DNA from: Lachnospiraceae bacterium
Lineage (GTDB): Bacteria > Bacillota > Clostridia > Lachnospirales > Lachnospiraceae
DNA length: 64,000 nt
Direction: 5' to 3'
Assembly: GCA_022845955.1 (NCBI GenBank)
Contig: AP025576.1
Coordinates: 4,588,001 to 4,652,000 of the forward strand
A program made the translations under genes and the position numbers. The number at the start of each line of letters is the position of its first letter. Positions within the stretch are counted from its first letter, which is position 1. Below, piece by piece: positions 27,079 to 36,483 of the stretch. Under the pieces are notes generated by a model. The model was not told the DNA's origin, ran no database searches, and worked only from the letters and a program-made list of their open reading frames with translations.

Positions 27079-28680
27079 TTACTTCACCATTTTCTTCGCC
27101 ATATAAGCTTCATACCCTTCCTGCTTCATGGCAAGTGCCTCTTCTATTCCCAATGATTTAATCGTTTCCACATATTGGTCAAAATTATCCAGCGGTTCTG
27201 CTCCGGTGATAAATTTCAGTACCATTTCATCACAATAAGTAAATACCTCATTGTTGATTTCCCCCAGCCTCTGCTGTTGCTGTTCGTCCAGCTGGAATGG
27301 AGGTAATTGCAGTGAGCTGTCAATATCCGGATCATCCGCCCATTTCAGCCGGCTGTTTAATGCGCCCTCGCTCTTTAACAGATTGGCATGGCATTCGGTA
27401 TCCGGATAGGCCCAAATAGCGCCGAAGTGCAGCTTATAAATATAGCTTGCTTCTTCTGTACCGAATTCATTATTCAGCATGGTATCGTTATAGACTCTTT
27501 TGTCCCCCTGCCAATCCCAGTTAACACCCTCCACGCCCCAGTTATAAAGATCCGCACCTTCCTGGGAATAGCCATAATTCAGAAATTTCAAAGCAGCCTC
27601 TACATTTCTGCAATCCTTACTGATAACTGCAACACTTTCATTGTAATTTGCCTTCGGCCAGGTATCGCAGTTATCCCAATGAAGCTTCTGCCCTTTTTCC
27701 AGCCTCGGATAGGGCGCTGAGGTTACCGGAATCCCCAAGGTTTCACAACGGTTATAATTTGCCACAATAGCACCCAAAAAAGTACCTATTTTCCCGGTAT
27801 CAAATAAAGTATTGATTTCCGTAGCTTCTATACTGGTAAAGTCCCTGGAAATATATCCTTTTTCATACCATTTGTTCATCAGTTCCAGATATGACTTAAA
27901 TTCCGGCTCCATCTGGGCGAATTTAATTTGTCCGTCTTTCACATAGTAGCCTTTTACCAAATCCCACATTCCCATAAGCTGCTCTTCATATCCCCCCGGT
28001 TCGGGCATATACGGAGTAATTCCCTTGGCAAGCATCTTATCAAACATAATCTCAAATTCATCTATCGTTTCCGGAATTTCACAATCCAGTTCTTTGAGCA
28101 AATCCTCGTTCAGTATCCAACGCCGAAACGGAGGGTCTCCAACCGGTTTGTACATATAAAAGGCTGTTACCCGCCCGTTATTATCTGTTGCTTCCCTGAA
28201 AAATTCTTCATTTTCACAAAGTATGTTGTAATAATCGGGAGCATATTCCGGCAGCAGATCGGTAATATCCTGGTATACGCCATCCCGCATTCCCTGGAAT
28301 TCCCCACCGGTATAATTCTGGGCATAGCTGATAATATCCGGAAGCTCGTCCCCTAAAAACAGGAGATTAAATTCTTCTTTTTCCTGGCCTACTGCAGGAT
28401 GAATAAATTCTATCTGCACCCCCATCTTTTTCATGGCTTCCTGATAAGCAATATTTTCATTATAGCTCTGGATAAACTTAGACGTAGTCCCATTTATGGG
28501 GACCCAATAGGTAAGTGTCACCAGTTCATCCGCTGCTTCTGAACCTTTGCTTTCTTCTCCCGTGGCTTTTTCAGCCGCGCTCTCCGCGGTCGTTCCCTTT
28601 CCGCAGCCGCTGAGCAGTAAAAACATAGCAAGCAACAGACATAATACTCTTCTTCCTTTCAATCCTCTTCTACCTTTCAT
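27079..28680 (-). CDS. Extracellular sugar-binding lipoprotein, LplA-type
   Basis: A 533-residue lipoprotein. After the basic start MKGRRGLKGRR comes a leucine-rich core and the lipobox LLLSGC with the cysteine near 26, a Glu/Ala/Ser-rich linker (about 30-50) and a large binding-protein domain (LTYWVPINGTTSKFI onward). It is encoded after its LplB/LplC-type permeases and ends the operon at the hairpin 27016-27064. Ligand unknown; the upstream sulfatase gene hints at a sulfated or host-derived glycan, but this is weak. Confidence 0.9.
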   Translation of the reverse strand: MKGRRGLKGRRVLCLLLAMFLLLSGCGKGTTAESAAEKATGEESKGSEAADELVTLTYWVPINGTTSKFIQSYNENIAYQEAMKKMGVQIEFIHPAVGQEKEEFNLLFLGDELPDIISYAQNYTGGEFQGMRDGVYQDITDLLPEYAPDYYNILCENEEFFREATDNNGRVTAFYMYKPVGDPPFRRWILNEDLLKELDCEIPETIDEFEIMFDKMLAKGITPYMPEPGGYEEQLMGMWDLVKGYYVKDGQIKFAQMEPEFKSYLELMNKWYEKGYISRDFTSIEATEINTLFDTGKIGTFLGAIVANYNRCETLGIPVTSAPYPRLEKGQKLHWDNCDTWPKANYNESVAVISKDCRNVEAALKFLNYGYSQEGADLYNWGVEGVNWDWQGDKRVYNDTMLNNEFGTEEASYIYKLHFGAIWAYPDTECHANLLKSEGALNSRLKWADDPDIDSSLQLPPFQLDEQQQQRLGEINNEVFTYCDEMVLKFITGAEPLDNFDQYVETIKSLGIEEALAMKQEGYEAYMAKKMVK

Positions 28681-28737
28681 TTCATATCCCTCCTGCGTTT
28701 TATTATTTCACTGACGGATGCATTCCGGCAGTCAAAT

Positions 28738-29613
28738 TCATTCTTTGAGTGACCCCATCATTACACCCGTCATAAAATATTTCTGAACAAACGGATAGAT
28801 CAATAAAATAGGGACGGTTGATACTATTATCGTTGCATACTTGACTACTTCTTCGATAAACATGACATCAGCATCCACCATCGCATTTCCCCCTGACGAA
28901 TTGGCAATCAGGATTTCCCTCATAATCAATTGTAAAGGAAATTTACTTCTGTCTCTGAGGTAAATCATGGCATTAAACCAGGAACTCCAATGAGCCACCG
29001 CATAAAACAGAAGCATTACGGATATAGTCGCTTTCGATAACGGTAAGAATATTTTAGCCAGAATCACAAAATCATTTGCTCCGTCCAGTCTGGCCGATTC
29101 CTCCATGCTTACGGGAATTCCCTGGAAGCAGGTCTTCATTACAATCAGGTTCCAGGTAGATATCGCTCCCGGAATAATTAAAGACCAGATAGTATTATAC
29201 ATCCCAAGTTCTTTCACCAACAGAAAATTAGGAATAAGACCGCCATTAAAATACATGGTAAAAACAATCAGTATAGTAATCCCTTTCTTGAACATATATC
29301 CTTTACGGGATAATGCATAGGCTCCCAGGGTCGTCATCACAATGTTCACTGCCGTTCCGGAAAGGACATAAACAATTGTATTCAGATAACTGACCGGTAT
29401 ATTGGGATTTTGAAGAACCACCTCATATCCCTTCAGGGAAAAACCGATGGGATGCCAGATAACACCAGTATGGAGCATAAGCTTCATAGGATCGCTGATG
29501 GAAGCAAACATGACATGGACCATCGGGTACAGACAGATAACAGCCATAATCCCCATCAGGATGTATACCATTACAGTAAACACTTTATCGGCAGTTGATT
29601 TATTTTCTATCAT
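28738..29613 (-). CDS. CUT1 ABC transporter permease, LplC/YtcP type
   Basis: About 291 residues with six membrane helices; the EAA loop reads ESARLDGANDFVIL followed by IFLPLSKA, and the C-terminus is KYFMTGVMMGSLKE. An in-frame ATG occurs at 29634, but AAAGGAG is spaced for the ATG at 29613. It lies 14 bases past the LplB-type gene and is followed by the binding-protein gene. Confidence 0.91.
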   Translation of the reverse strand: MIENKSTADKVFTVMVYILMGIMAVICLYPMVHVMFASISDPMKLMLHTGVIWHPIGFSLKGYEVVLQNPNIPVSYLNTIVYVLSGTAVNIVMTTLGAYALSRKGYMFKKGITILIVFTMYFNGGLIPNFLLVKELGMYNTIWSLIIPGAISTWNLIVMKTCFQGIPVSMEESARLDGANDFVILAKIFLPLSKATISVMLLFYAVAHWSSWFNAMIYLRDRSKFPLQLIMREILIANSSGGNAMVDADVMFIEEVVKYATIIVSTVPILLIYPFVQKYFMTGVMMGSLKE

Positions 29614-29627
29614 ACTAGTTTTCTCCT

Positions 29628-30542
29628 TTACCAAAGACTTTCCTTTGTCATTTTCCTGCTAATACTGTTTGCCGCTACCAATATAACCAGATTTACAATG
29701 GAGTTGAATAATCCTACAGCCGTGCCATAACTAAAATTCGTAAGCTCCAGGCCCTGACGATATATGTAGGTCGATATGATGTCCGCCGTGTCATAGGTAA
29801 GCGGGCTGTACATCAAAAATACTTTTTCAAAACCCTGGGTCAGAATATTTCCCATCCGCATGATAAACTGTACTATAATAATGGGAACCAGGCCGGGAAA
29901 AGAAACATGGATCATCCTCTGTAACCGGTTTGCCCCGTCAATAGCGGCCGCTTCATGCAGCCCCGGATCTACCGTTGATAAAGTGGCAAGATATATGATG
30001 CTGCCCCATCCTGCCTCCTGCCAGATTCCGCTTCCCACATAAATCATGCGGAATAACCCCGGCTCTGCCAGAAGATTTCTTCTGGATATTCCAAAAGTAT
30101 TTAAAATATCATTAAACAGACCATCCGACCTGCAAAATGTGGCAAGCAGCCCGCACATGACCACTAATGATATAAAATGAGGCATATAACTGACGGTCTG
30201 TACAAATTTTTTATATGGCCTGCACCTGATTTCATTGATGAGAAGAGCCAGTATAATAGGAATCGGAAAAGCAAACAGAATTTGCAGTATATTGATAAGC
30301 AGCGTATTTCTGATTAACCGCCATGCATAGGGGCCAGTCAGGAAATCCCGGAAATGCTTAAGCCCTACCCAGGGACTTCCTTCTATCCCCAATGCCGGTT
30401 TATAGTTTTGAAATGCAATGACAGTTCCGCCCATCGGGCCATAGCAGAAGATGCCATAATAAATAAGCACCGGCAAAAGCATCAGATAAATATACTTGTA
30501 CCTGGCAAAATTGCGTTTCAGTTTTACTCTTGTAATTTTCAT
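29628..30542 (-). CDS. CUT1 ABC transporter permease, LplB type; first gene of operon
   Basis: About 304 residues with six membrane helices; EAA loop HEAAAIDGANRLQRM followed by VSFPGLVP. GGGAG six bases before the ATG at 30542 fixes the start over in-frame ATGs at 30554 and 30578. A promoter is visible 66 bases upstream. The preceding gene on the same strand is the 756-residue membrane AraC regulator, the likely activator. Confidence 0.91.
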   Translation of the reverse strand: MKITRVKLKRNFARYKYIYLMLLPVLIYYGIFCYGPMGGTVIAFQNYKPALGIEGSPWVGLKHFRDFLTGPYAWRLIRNTLLINILQILFAFPIPIILALLINEIRCRPYKKFVQTVSYMPHFISLVVMCGLLATFCRSDGLFNDILNTFGISRRNLLAEPGLFRMIYVGSGIWQEAGWGSIIYLATLSTVDPGLHEAAAIDGANRLQRMIHVSFPGLVPIIIVQFIMRMGNILTQGFEKVFLMYSPLTYDTADIISTYIYRQGLELTNFSYGTAVGLFNSIVNLVILVAANSISRKMTKESLW

Positions 30543-30607
30543 ATTTACTCCCATCCGTATGCTTTGACACACACTCAAATATTGGATACGCCATTGGCTG
30601 TGACTGA

Positions 30608-30637
30608 ATTATAATCGTAAGATGTTATCATAATCAA
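30608..30637 (-). promoter_or_regulatory. Sigma-A-type promoter of the third transporter operon
   Basis: On the minus strand TTGATT (30637-30632), an 18-base spacer and TATAAT (30613-30608). It lies 66 bases before the LplB-type start at 30542 and downstream of the terminator of the AraC gene. Confidence 0.7.
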
Positions 30638-30703
30638 TTTGTAGTTTCCATTCAGCATGTCTTATTACGCTTTTTCTCTATGTGGATTTTTCTACATATC
30701 CAT

Positions 30704-30739
30704 AAAAAAATACCAATACGTTTTGACCGTACTGGCATT
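30704..30739 (-). terminator. Intrinsic terminator of the sulfatase/AraC operon
   Basis: On the minus strand AATGCCAGTACG pairs with CGTATTGGTATT (two G-U pairs) and is followed by a run of seven T. It lies about 27 bases past the stop at 30766. Confidence 0.8.
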
Positions 30740-30765
30740 TCCTAATCCGGTTATTTAGTTGAAAA

Positions 30766-33036
30766 TCAGCTTCGCCTCTTCATATTTTCACGGAACTGTC
30801 CAGGTGTCAAACCCTCACAGGATTTAAACTTTCTCACAAAATTCGCCACATCCACATAACCAATCTGCATGACGATCTCTTTAATCGGTATCTCTGTAGT
30901 AATCAGAAGTTCTTTGGCACGATCCATCCTCAGCATAGTTATATACTGGATAAAAGAACACCCTGTTTCCTGTTTGAAGAAACGGCTTACATAATTAGAC
31001 GTAAGTTCAAACTGCTCTGCCACATCTGCAAGGCACATGGTCAAATCTGTAAAATGCAGATTAACATAATTAAGCATCGATGCTTTTAATTCTCTACCTG
31101 AAGCCTGCTTATATTCTGCATATTGGTCACAGATTTTAACGGTAATTTCTCTTCCTTTTGTCCGGAATTCTTCCAGGTTTTCAAAAACACAAAGTTCCTT
31201 AATTTCCGCATTTTTGAGTTCAAAACCTTTTAACTGCCCTACGGTTTTTATAATCACATTAATAATATCGTAGCAAAGGCATTGGGTTATAAGAAATGAT
31301 TTTATTTCGCTGATAACATTGACCATTTCGTCCAGCGCCTTAAGAGCGGCCTCTCTGTTCGCCTGTTTCAGACATTGGATATACAAAGCCTGTTCAAGTA
31401 CAGGATATTGTGAATTTTGATCTTCATGCATCATCTGTTCAAATAAAATCAGATTTGTCCCCTCCGTTTCTTTATATTCTGCTGCTGCGGAAGCTTCCAG
31501 ATAAGATGTGGCGATACCTGTTAAATCCGGGTAAATCCTGCCTGCATAGCAAAACAGCTCTCCCAGACCTTTTGCCTTCGCTTCATGCAGGATTTCCCGT
31601 CCTGCTGTCACTCTCACATCTTCCTCTGGATTTTCCGTAATACAATTGACAATTACAGCTATCCTATTATCCCGTATAATGTCAATCCCCCAAAAATGGC
31701 CATACGTTCTGACACAGTCTCTTACCAATGCCAGAACTTCTCTGCTGTTATCTTTTTCCGAATCGCTGCTGCCGGACACCGGCAGCAACAGGACAAAGAA
31801 ATCAGGAAAACTGAAATTGATATGAGCAGCATACAGCATCGCTTCCAGTTCCAGCATATCCTGTGTTTTTCCTTCCATCAGACTACGCAGGCATTCTGCC
31901 ACCACCAAAGGCCTTTGCCTGGTGACTAATGCATATAATTCTTCATTTTTGTTCTGGATATCCAGCCAGCAGTCCTGAATCATTTCAAATTCATTACTGT
32001 TTTCATTCAATCCTGTACCTTTTTTGCTGCTCAGCATAAGCTTAAGCAGCTCCTGGATCGGTGAGTAATTCCTTCTGGACAGATAATATGCCTGTACAAT
32101 TCCTAAAATCGTCAGCAAAACCACCACAAAAAACAAAGCGGTTTCAAAGCTTTCGTTTTTGGCATAGAAAGAACTTTTTCTGCTAATAGATACAATACTG
32201 AAGCCGGAATTCTGGGAAACCGCCCGCATAATTATGTAAGAACCGTCTGCGGTATTCCTCTCAAAAACACCTGTCCCCTTATAATTTTCAGCAATCTCCT
32301 CCGCCGTCAATTTCAGTTCCGGCCCCAGCCCACCTTTTTCAGAAGTGAATATATTCTGATAGTGTTCGTTGAATATATATGTGTCCATGGCCATATCGCC
32401 CAGATAATTCTCAAGCATGCCGTATATATCCTGGAACCGGAAACCGAAACCCAGTGTAGCTGTAGGCAGACTTTCCATGTAAGGAACCGGATACAGATAA
32501 AATGTTATTGTTTTATCATACTGTTCTTTCTCCGCATCCTGGTACGCTTTAACAGAAGTATTATAGCTGAGAGAATTCAATTTCTTGAAAAAGGAGCTCA
32601 TACTCAGATTTCCATATTGTTTGATTGAATTCTCAAAATTGGAGTATAACATCTTTTCCTGATCCGTATAGATAAATTTATCTCCCCTGATATAAAGAAT
32701 AACCTGGGTGGGCACGCTATCCAGATTTTCCGCATAGGTTTTCAGCTGTTTAATCAGCTTTACTTCATTTGCCTCCTGAATTCTGCGGTCACTCTCCATA
32801 AAATCTTCATCAAATTCATAGCCGGAAAAATGATAGGCGATCCCATTCATCTTTTCAACTACATAATCCACTTTATTAAGAGCCTGGAGAAGTGCCGAAT
32901 AATTGGAATTTTCAATTTCCTTTCCTGCCGACAGCTTGCTGCCATAATAGAAAAAACATCCCAAAACCAATACCGGTATTACAGCCGCCAGTATATAAGA
33001 CAATAAAAATTTTGTTTTCCAAGATTTATGTTTCAT
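30766..33036 (-). CDS. Membrane-anchored AraC-family transcriptional regulator with extracellular sensor domain
   Basis: A 756-residue regulator. Transmembrane helix at about 8-28, extracellular Cache-like region of about 270 residues, second helix at about 300-320, cytoplasmic linker, and a C-terminal AraC domain with IKEIVMQIGYVDVANFVRKF and EGLTPGQFREN. It has the same layout as the 748-residue regulator at 7294-9540, but the sensor sequence differs. It begins 23 bases after the sulfatase gene and is probably co-transcribed with it, while its likely target, the LplB/LplC/binding-protein operon, has its own promoter just downstream. Confidence 0.9.
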   Translation of the reverse strand: MKHKSWKTKFLLSYILAAVIPVLVLGCFFYYGSKLSAGKEIENSNYSALLQALNKVDYVVEKMNGIAYHFSGYEFDEDFMESDRRIQEANEVKLIKQLKTYAENLDSVPTQVILYIRGDKFIYTDQEKMLYSNFENSIKQYGNLSMSSFFKKLNSLSYNTSVKAYQDAEKEQYDKTITFYLYPVPYMESLPTATLGFGFRFQDIYGMLENYLGDMAMDTYIFNEHYQNIFTSEKGGLGPELKLTAEEIAENYKGTGVFERNTADGSYIIMRAVSQNSGFSIVSISRKSSFYAKNESFETALFFVVVLLTILGIVQAYYLSRRNYSPIQELLKLMLSSKKGTGLNENSNEFEMIQDCWLDIQNKNEELYALVTRQRPLVVAECLRSLMEGKTQDMLELEAMLYAAHINFSFPDFFVLLLPVSGSSDSEKDNSREVLALVRDCVRTYGHFWGIDIIRDNRIAVIVNCITENPEEDVRVTAGREILHEAKAKGLGELFCYAGRIYPDLTGIATSYLEASAAAEYKETEGTNLILFEQMMHEDQNSQYPVLEQALYIQCLKQANREAALKALDEMVNVISEIKSFLITQCLCYDIINVIIKTVGQLKGFELKNAEIKELCVFENLEEFRTKGREITVKICDQYAEYKQASGRELKASMLNYVNLHFTDLTMCLADVAEQFELTSNYVSRFFKQETGCSFIQYITMLRMDRAKELLITTEIPIKEIVMQIGYVDVANFVRKFKSCEGLTPGQFRENMKRRS

Positions 33037-33059
33037 GGGCCCACCCTCAACTGAAGCTT

Positions 33060-34628
33060 CTATGCAATACCGATTCTTCTCGACGTCCTATCCTGGTTTT
33101 CCAGCATTTTCTGCATCAGCTTCCAAAGCATATCCTGTTTCAGCTCCTTATAGATTTTATCCTCCCACAGATTATTCCGTTCTTCCGGATCGTTTTTCAG
33201 GTCAAATAATTCTCCGTAGGTTCTTCCGCTGTAGATGGTAATTTTCCAGTCTTCGGTTATCAGTGTCCGTAAGAAGACATGACGGATGTCGTCGTCATCC
33301 TCCACCAGAATACTTTCCTGGACTGCTTGTGCCTGCCCGGCCAGCAGAGGAAGCAGGGATTTCCCGGGAAGAGGGGAATCCGGATACAGTTCTTTTCCTT
33401 CAAACGGGCCTTCCCACGCCTTGACCGGCCCGTCCGGGTATGGGACGCCTGCAAGCTCCAGAATGGTAGGCATAAAGTCCAAGAGGGATACCAGCGCATT
33501 TTCCCGCTTTTTCTGAAGAATATGGCCCGGCCATGACATAATCATGGGTATATGAAGCAGACCTTCATAATGGAAAGGCCCCTTGCAGTACATTCCGTGA
33601 TCTCCCATCAGTTCTCCATGGTCAGCGAGAAAAACAACAACGGTATTTTCCTTCTTTCCGGATTCCTCCAGATACTGCATTACCCTCCCAATACAGTCAT
33701 CCACATGCTGGACCATTCCCCATGCAAGAGCTTTCGTTTCCTTAACCTGTTCCAGGCTATGGCTGCAAGGTCCTCCGTCAATGGATTCTTCTCCACGGCT
33801 GTTATAATATTCCTGATGGTACAGCTCGTTCATCTTTTCCCTGCCGTCGTTCCACGCAATAGGATCCGGCATATCGGCAGCCTGGAACCCGTCATAGTAA
33901 GGGGCCGGCGGACCAAACGGGAAATGAGGATCCGGAAACGAACACCACATAAAAAACGGCTGTTCCTGCGGACACTTCTTCAGCTCTTCCATAGTCTTTT
34001 CCGCGATCCATTCATTATAATGGTGTTCCTTCGGAAGGGTGGAGTAATAATTGTCCCCTTTTCCGGTGGTTTCCTTTGCACTTTGTTTGTTTCTGAGTAC
34101 CTTTGCTTCCTCCGGGTATGCATCCTCCAGCCACTGCATATATTCGCCGAAGCAATAGTTCCCGTGCCCTCCCAGAAAATGCGTCACGTCCAGGCCGAAA
34201 AAGTGTTCCGGGAGCTTTGTGCATTTTCTCTCGTTCCATACCGTTTCGCATTCAGGCAGAACTGCCGGATCGTATACCTCAATATTCTTATTTCCCTTTT
34301 CCGGAGACATATGCCAGGATTTTACGTGGATTTTTCCCACAGATACGGTATGATAGCCGTTATCATGCAGAATCTGGGGGAGCGCCGGATATTTGTTATC
34401 CAAATCCACACCATTTGTCCTGGCGCTGTGTACGCTGGAAGGCAGGCCGGTCCACATGGTAGCCCTGGACGGCATGCATAAAGGGGTATTACAGTATGCT
34501 CTTTCAAAAATAACCCCCTCTTCTGCAATCGCATCAATATGAGGTGTTTTCAGGATTTCATTTCCCATACAGGACAGCCAGTCCGCCCTGTGCTGATCCG
34601 TAACAAAAATCAGAAAATTCGGTTTCAT
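33060..34628 (-). CDS. Sulfatase (formylglycine-dependent)
   Basis: A protein of about 522 residues starting MKPNFLIFVTDQHRADWL. The active-site signature C-M-P-S-R at 51-55, followed by ATMWTG, is the Cys-type motif whose cysteine becomes formylglycine. The DQHR metal site (11-14) and VFLADHGELMGDHG block are also present. The frame opens at 34700, but GGAGG eight bases before the ATG at 34628 decides. No signal peptide, so it should desulfate imported sugars in the cytosol. A maturing anaerobic sulfatase enzyme is not encoded here. It shares an operon with a membrane AraC regulator. The sulfated substrate is unknown. Confidence 0.92.
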   Translation of the reverse strand: MKPNFLIFVTDQHRADWLSCMGNEILKTPHIDAIAEEGVIFERAYCNTPLCMPSRATMWTGLPSSVHSARTNGVDLDNKYPALPQILHDNGYHTVSVGKIHVKSWHMSPEKGNKNIEVYDPAVLPECETVWNERKCTKLPEHFFGLDVTHFLGGHGNYCFGEYMQWLEDAYPEEAKVLRNKQSAKETTGKGDNYYSTLPKEHHYNEWIAEKTMEELKKCPQEQPFFMWCSFPDPHFPFGPPAPYYDGFQAADMPDPIAWNDGREKMNELYHQEYYNSRGEESIDGGPCSHSLEQVKETKALAWGMVQHVDDCIGRVMQYLEESGKKENTVVVFLADHGELMGDHGMYCKGPFHYEGLLHIPMIMSWPGHILQKKRENALVSLLDFMPTILELAGVPYPDGPVKAWEGPFEGKELYPDSPLPGKSLLPLLAGQAQAVQESILVEDDDDIRHVFLRTLITEDWKITIYSGRTYGELFDLKNDPEERNNLWEDKIYKELKQDMLWKLMQKMLENQDRTSRRIGIA

Positions 34629-34822
34629 AACCACAGCCTCCGTTTTTTCTTTCAGTATACGCTTCTGAGGTTGCTGACACAATATGTGACATAATCCCAA
34701 TTAGCCATATTGTTCTTTTTTATAAATGTCTTGAATCCGCCAAAAATCATCCTGTTTTTCCTTTACCTAAAATCTGCTGCCCCTTTCTATTCCGGACTGC
34801 CAAAATGCGCCCGCAGGCATAG

Positions 34823-34853
34823 AAAAAAGACAAGGTCACTAAAACCCTGTCTT
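34823..34853 (-). terminator. Intrinsic terminator overlapping the end of the HipA-like gene
   Basis: On the minus strand AAGACAGGG (34853-34845) pairs with CCTTGTCTT (34835-34827), with one G-U pair, followed by TTTTTTC. The left arm lies in the last codons of the HipA-like gene, whose stop is inside the loop. Confidence 0.75.
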
Positions 34854-36026
34854 AATCATCTTCCCGTATTTATAGCTCCATATATCCGCGCCATTCTGGA
34901 AATCATCAAGGTACCGGCGCTTTTTATTATACGCTTCTGTTAACCGCTCCGCGGTATCTTCTCCATGTACATCTCTTAAAAACAGATGATAAACGGTTTC
35001 TAAGTCCGGCAGAGCATTCATATTAACCAGCCCCCGGTTCCTGACATATTTAAGTAAATGGGCCTCTCTCTTTAAAAAAGAATTTACTTCTATATTTAAT
35101 AGTTCATTATCTACAGGAATATAATTTAAGTTGTAGAACATGCTATTACCGCTATCAAAAATAGGCGCCGCCGAAACCCATTCTAAAGTATTACTGTCCC
35201 TCAATATACCAAAGTTATTAAAATGTCGGTCAACGTTAGTTATAACAAAATCGGTCATAATCTGATACTCCATAAAACTTCGGATATCCAGCCCATATGT
35301 ACCGCACATCTCAATATAACTTTCATAGTAAGACTGATCTCCTGGTACTTTAATTGATGAAATAATAGAATATGCTGAAATAAACTCAAGCCTCTCAGAA
35401 GTAAACGCTTTGCATTCACATCCAACTTTCATTGCATCTTTGCTTGGAATCTCTACAAGACGGTACGCTGTGTAATTCGTAAATTCCTGTGATGCATGTA
35501 TGTTGGAAGCAAGCACTTCACAAAGGCTCTGTCTACAACTCTCTGTTTTGTTACCCTTTATCAGATACCGGCAACCATCGTCACCAATAATCCACTTCTT
35601 CTTAAGATCTCCCTTTAAGGAAGCATTTGGCGTAAAGCTGCCTGTTTCGGCATTTATAAGGATGTCATCTTTTAGATCCAATGAGTATTTTGATTTAAAC
35701 GGATTCTTATACAGATTCACATCAGCCCAATTATAGTTCGCTTCAACAGGACATATCCAATAGCAATCTGTCAGGGACAATCCCAGATTACAGAGCATCA
35801 TATCAAATGTGGATTTCCCGCCTATCTCCAATAAGTCCGATGCAATGCCATCCCGTGTTACCGGAATTCCCCTTCCCATAATCCATTGACTTAAGCCTTG
35901 CTCGTCATGGATCCCAACCGGAAGGAGCTCACGTTTTTCATTATTAATAGTCATATAAAATATTCTATCGTTCACTAAACTGAATAACGCAACTTTGGCA
36001 TCCTTATGCATTAGAAAGTAACTCAA
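34839..36026 (-). CDS. HipA-like kinase-fold protein (possible toxin or regulatory kinase)
   Basis: A protein of about 395 residues, best started at a TTG (36026) 8 bases after GGAGG, giving MSYFLMHKDAKVALF; a second TTG at 36041 would overlap the upstream gene. The C-terminal half carries HipA-type kinase signatures: NVDRHFNNFGILRD (catalytic loop DRHxxN) near 270-283 and APIFDSGNSMF (metal-binding D of the DxG equivalent) near 292. The N-terminal half is not the usual HipA N1 domain. Upstream lies an 82-residue unknown protein, 5 bases away, in the place where HipB would be. Could be a growth-inhibiting Ser/Thr kinase or a non-toxic relative. Confidence 0.72.
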   Translation of the reverse strand: MSYFLMHKDAKVALFSLVNDRIFYMTINNEKRELLPVGIHDEQGLSQWIMGRGIPVTRDGIASDLLEIGGKSTFDMMLCNLGLSLTDCYWICPVEANYNWADVNLYKNPFKSKYSLDLKDDILINAETGSFTPNASLKGDLKKKWIIGDDGCRYLIKGNKTESCRQSLCEVLASNIHASQEFTNYTAYRLVEIPSKDAMKVGCECKAFTSERLEFISAYSIISSIKVPGDQSYYESYIEMCGTYGLDIRSFMEYQIMTDFVITNVDRHFNNFGILRDSNTLEWVSAAPIFDSGNSMFYNLNYIPVDNELLNIEVNSFLKREAHLLKYVRNRGLVNMNALPDLETVYHLFLRDVHGEDTAERLTEAYNKKRRYLDDFQNGADIWSYKYGKMIKTGF

Positions 36027-36031
36027 CAGAT

Positions 36032-36277
36032 TCACCTCCAATTAACTTTTGTTAATATAGCATCATACTCTTCCGTTAGCTCTTTTTCTTTGAGGTACCC
36101 ATTAACGATAAAATCAAGATATAGAGAGCATACTGATGGCTCCTTAATATTGTCCCATGTATGGCCGGCAGAGCGTGATATCACTTCCCCGGCATATTCT
36201 ACAGAGACAATATTACCATCCAGCACTAATTGAGCTGTCTTACCATTAATCGTTTTAAAACTGACTACCTTGCCCAT
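36032..36277 (-). CDS. Small protein partnered with HipA-like kinase, unknown function
   Basis: An 81-residue protein starting MGKVVSFKTINGKTAQ. The start at 36277 has AGAGG 11 bases upstream; the frame is open to 36358 but without a ribosome site. The sequence suggests an N-terminal beta region (VSFKTINGKTAQLVLDGNIVSVEYAGEVIS) and a helical C-terminus (LTEEYDAILTKVNWR). There is no helix-turn-helix, so it is not a HipB-type antitoxin. Its last codons carry the ribosome site of the HipA-like gene, so both are co-translated. It might supply the missing N-terminal HipA lobe (inference). Confidence 0.65.
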   Translation of the reverse strand: MGKVVSFKTINGKTAQLVLDGNIVSVEYAGEVISRSAGHTWDNIKEPSVCSLYLDFIVNGYLKEKELTEEYDAILTKVNWR

Positions 36278-36366
36278 AATGTATAATACCTCTTTCATCT
36301 GAAAGAACCAATAACAAGACCTTTCATAGATATTTGCCGCAGATTTATTCTTTTGCATTCTATTAT

Positions 36367-36395
36367 ATTATAAACGCATAAGAATATACTTACAA
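36367..36395 (-). promoter_or_regulatory. Sigma-A-type promoter of the HipA-like module
   Basis: On the minus strand TTGTAA (36395-36390), a 17-base spacer and TATAAT (36372-36367). It gives a leader of about 80 bases to the start at 36277. Confidence 0.72.
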
Positions 36396-36483
36396 GACAG
36401 CTTATGTAATACCGCCTGAGTAAAAGCGCCTGGATTTTATGGATTGGAAGGATTCTATGGTAAATTCAGTAAACAGAAGTTTT

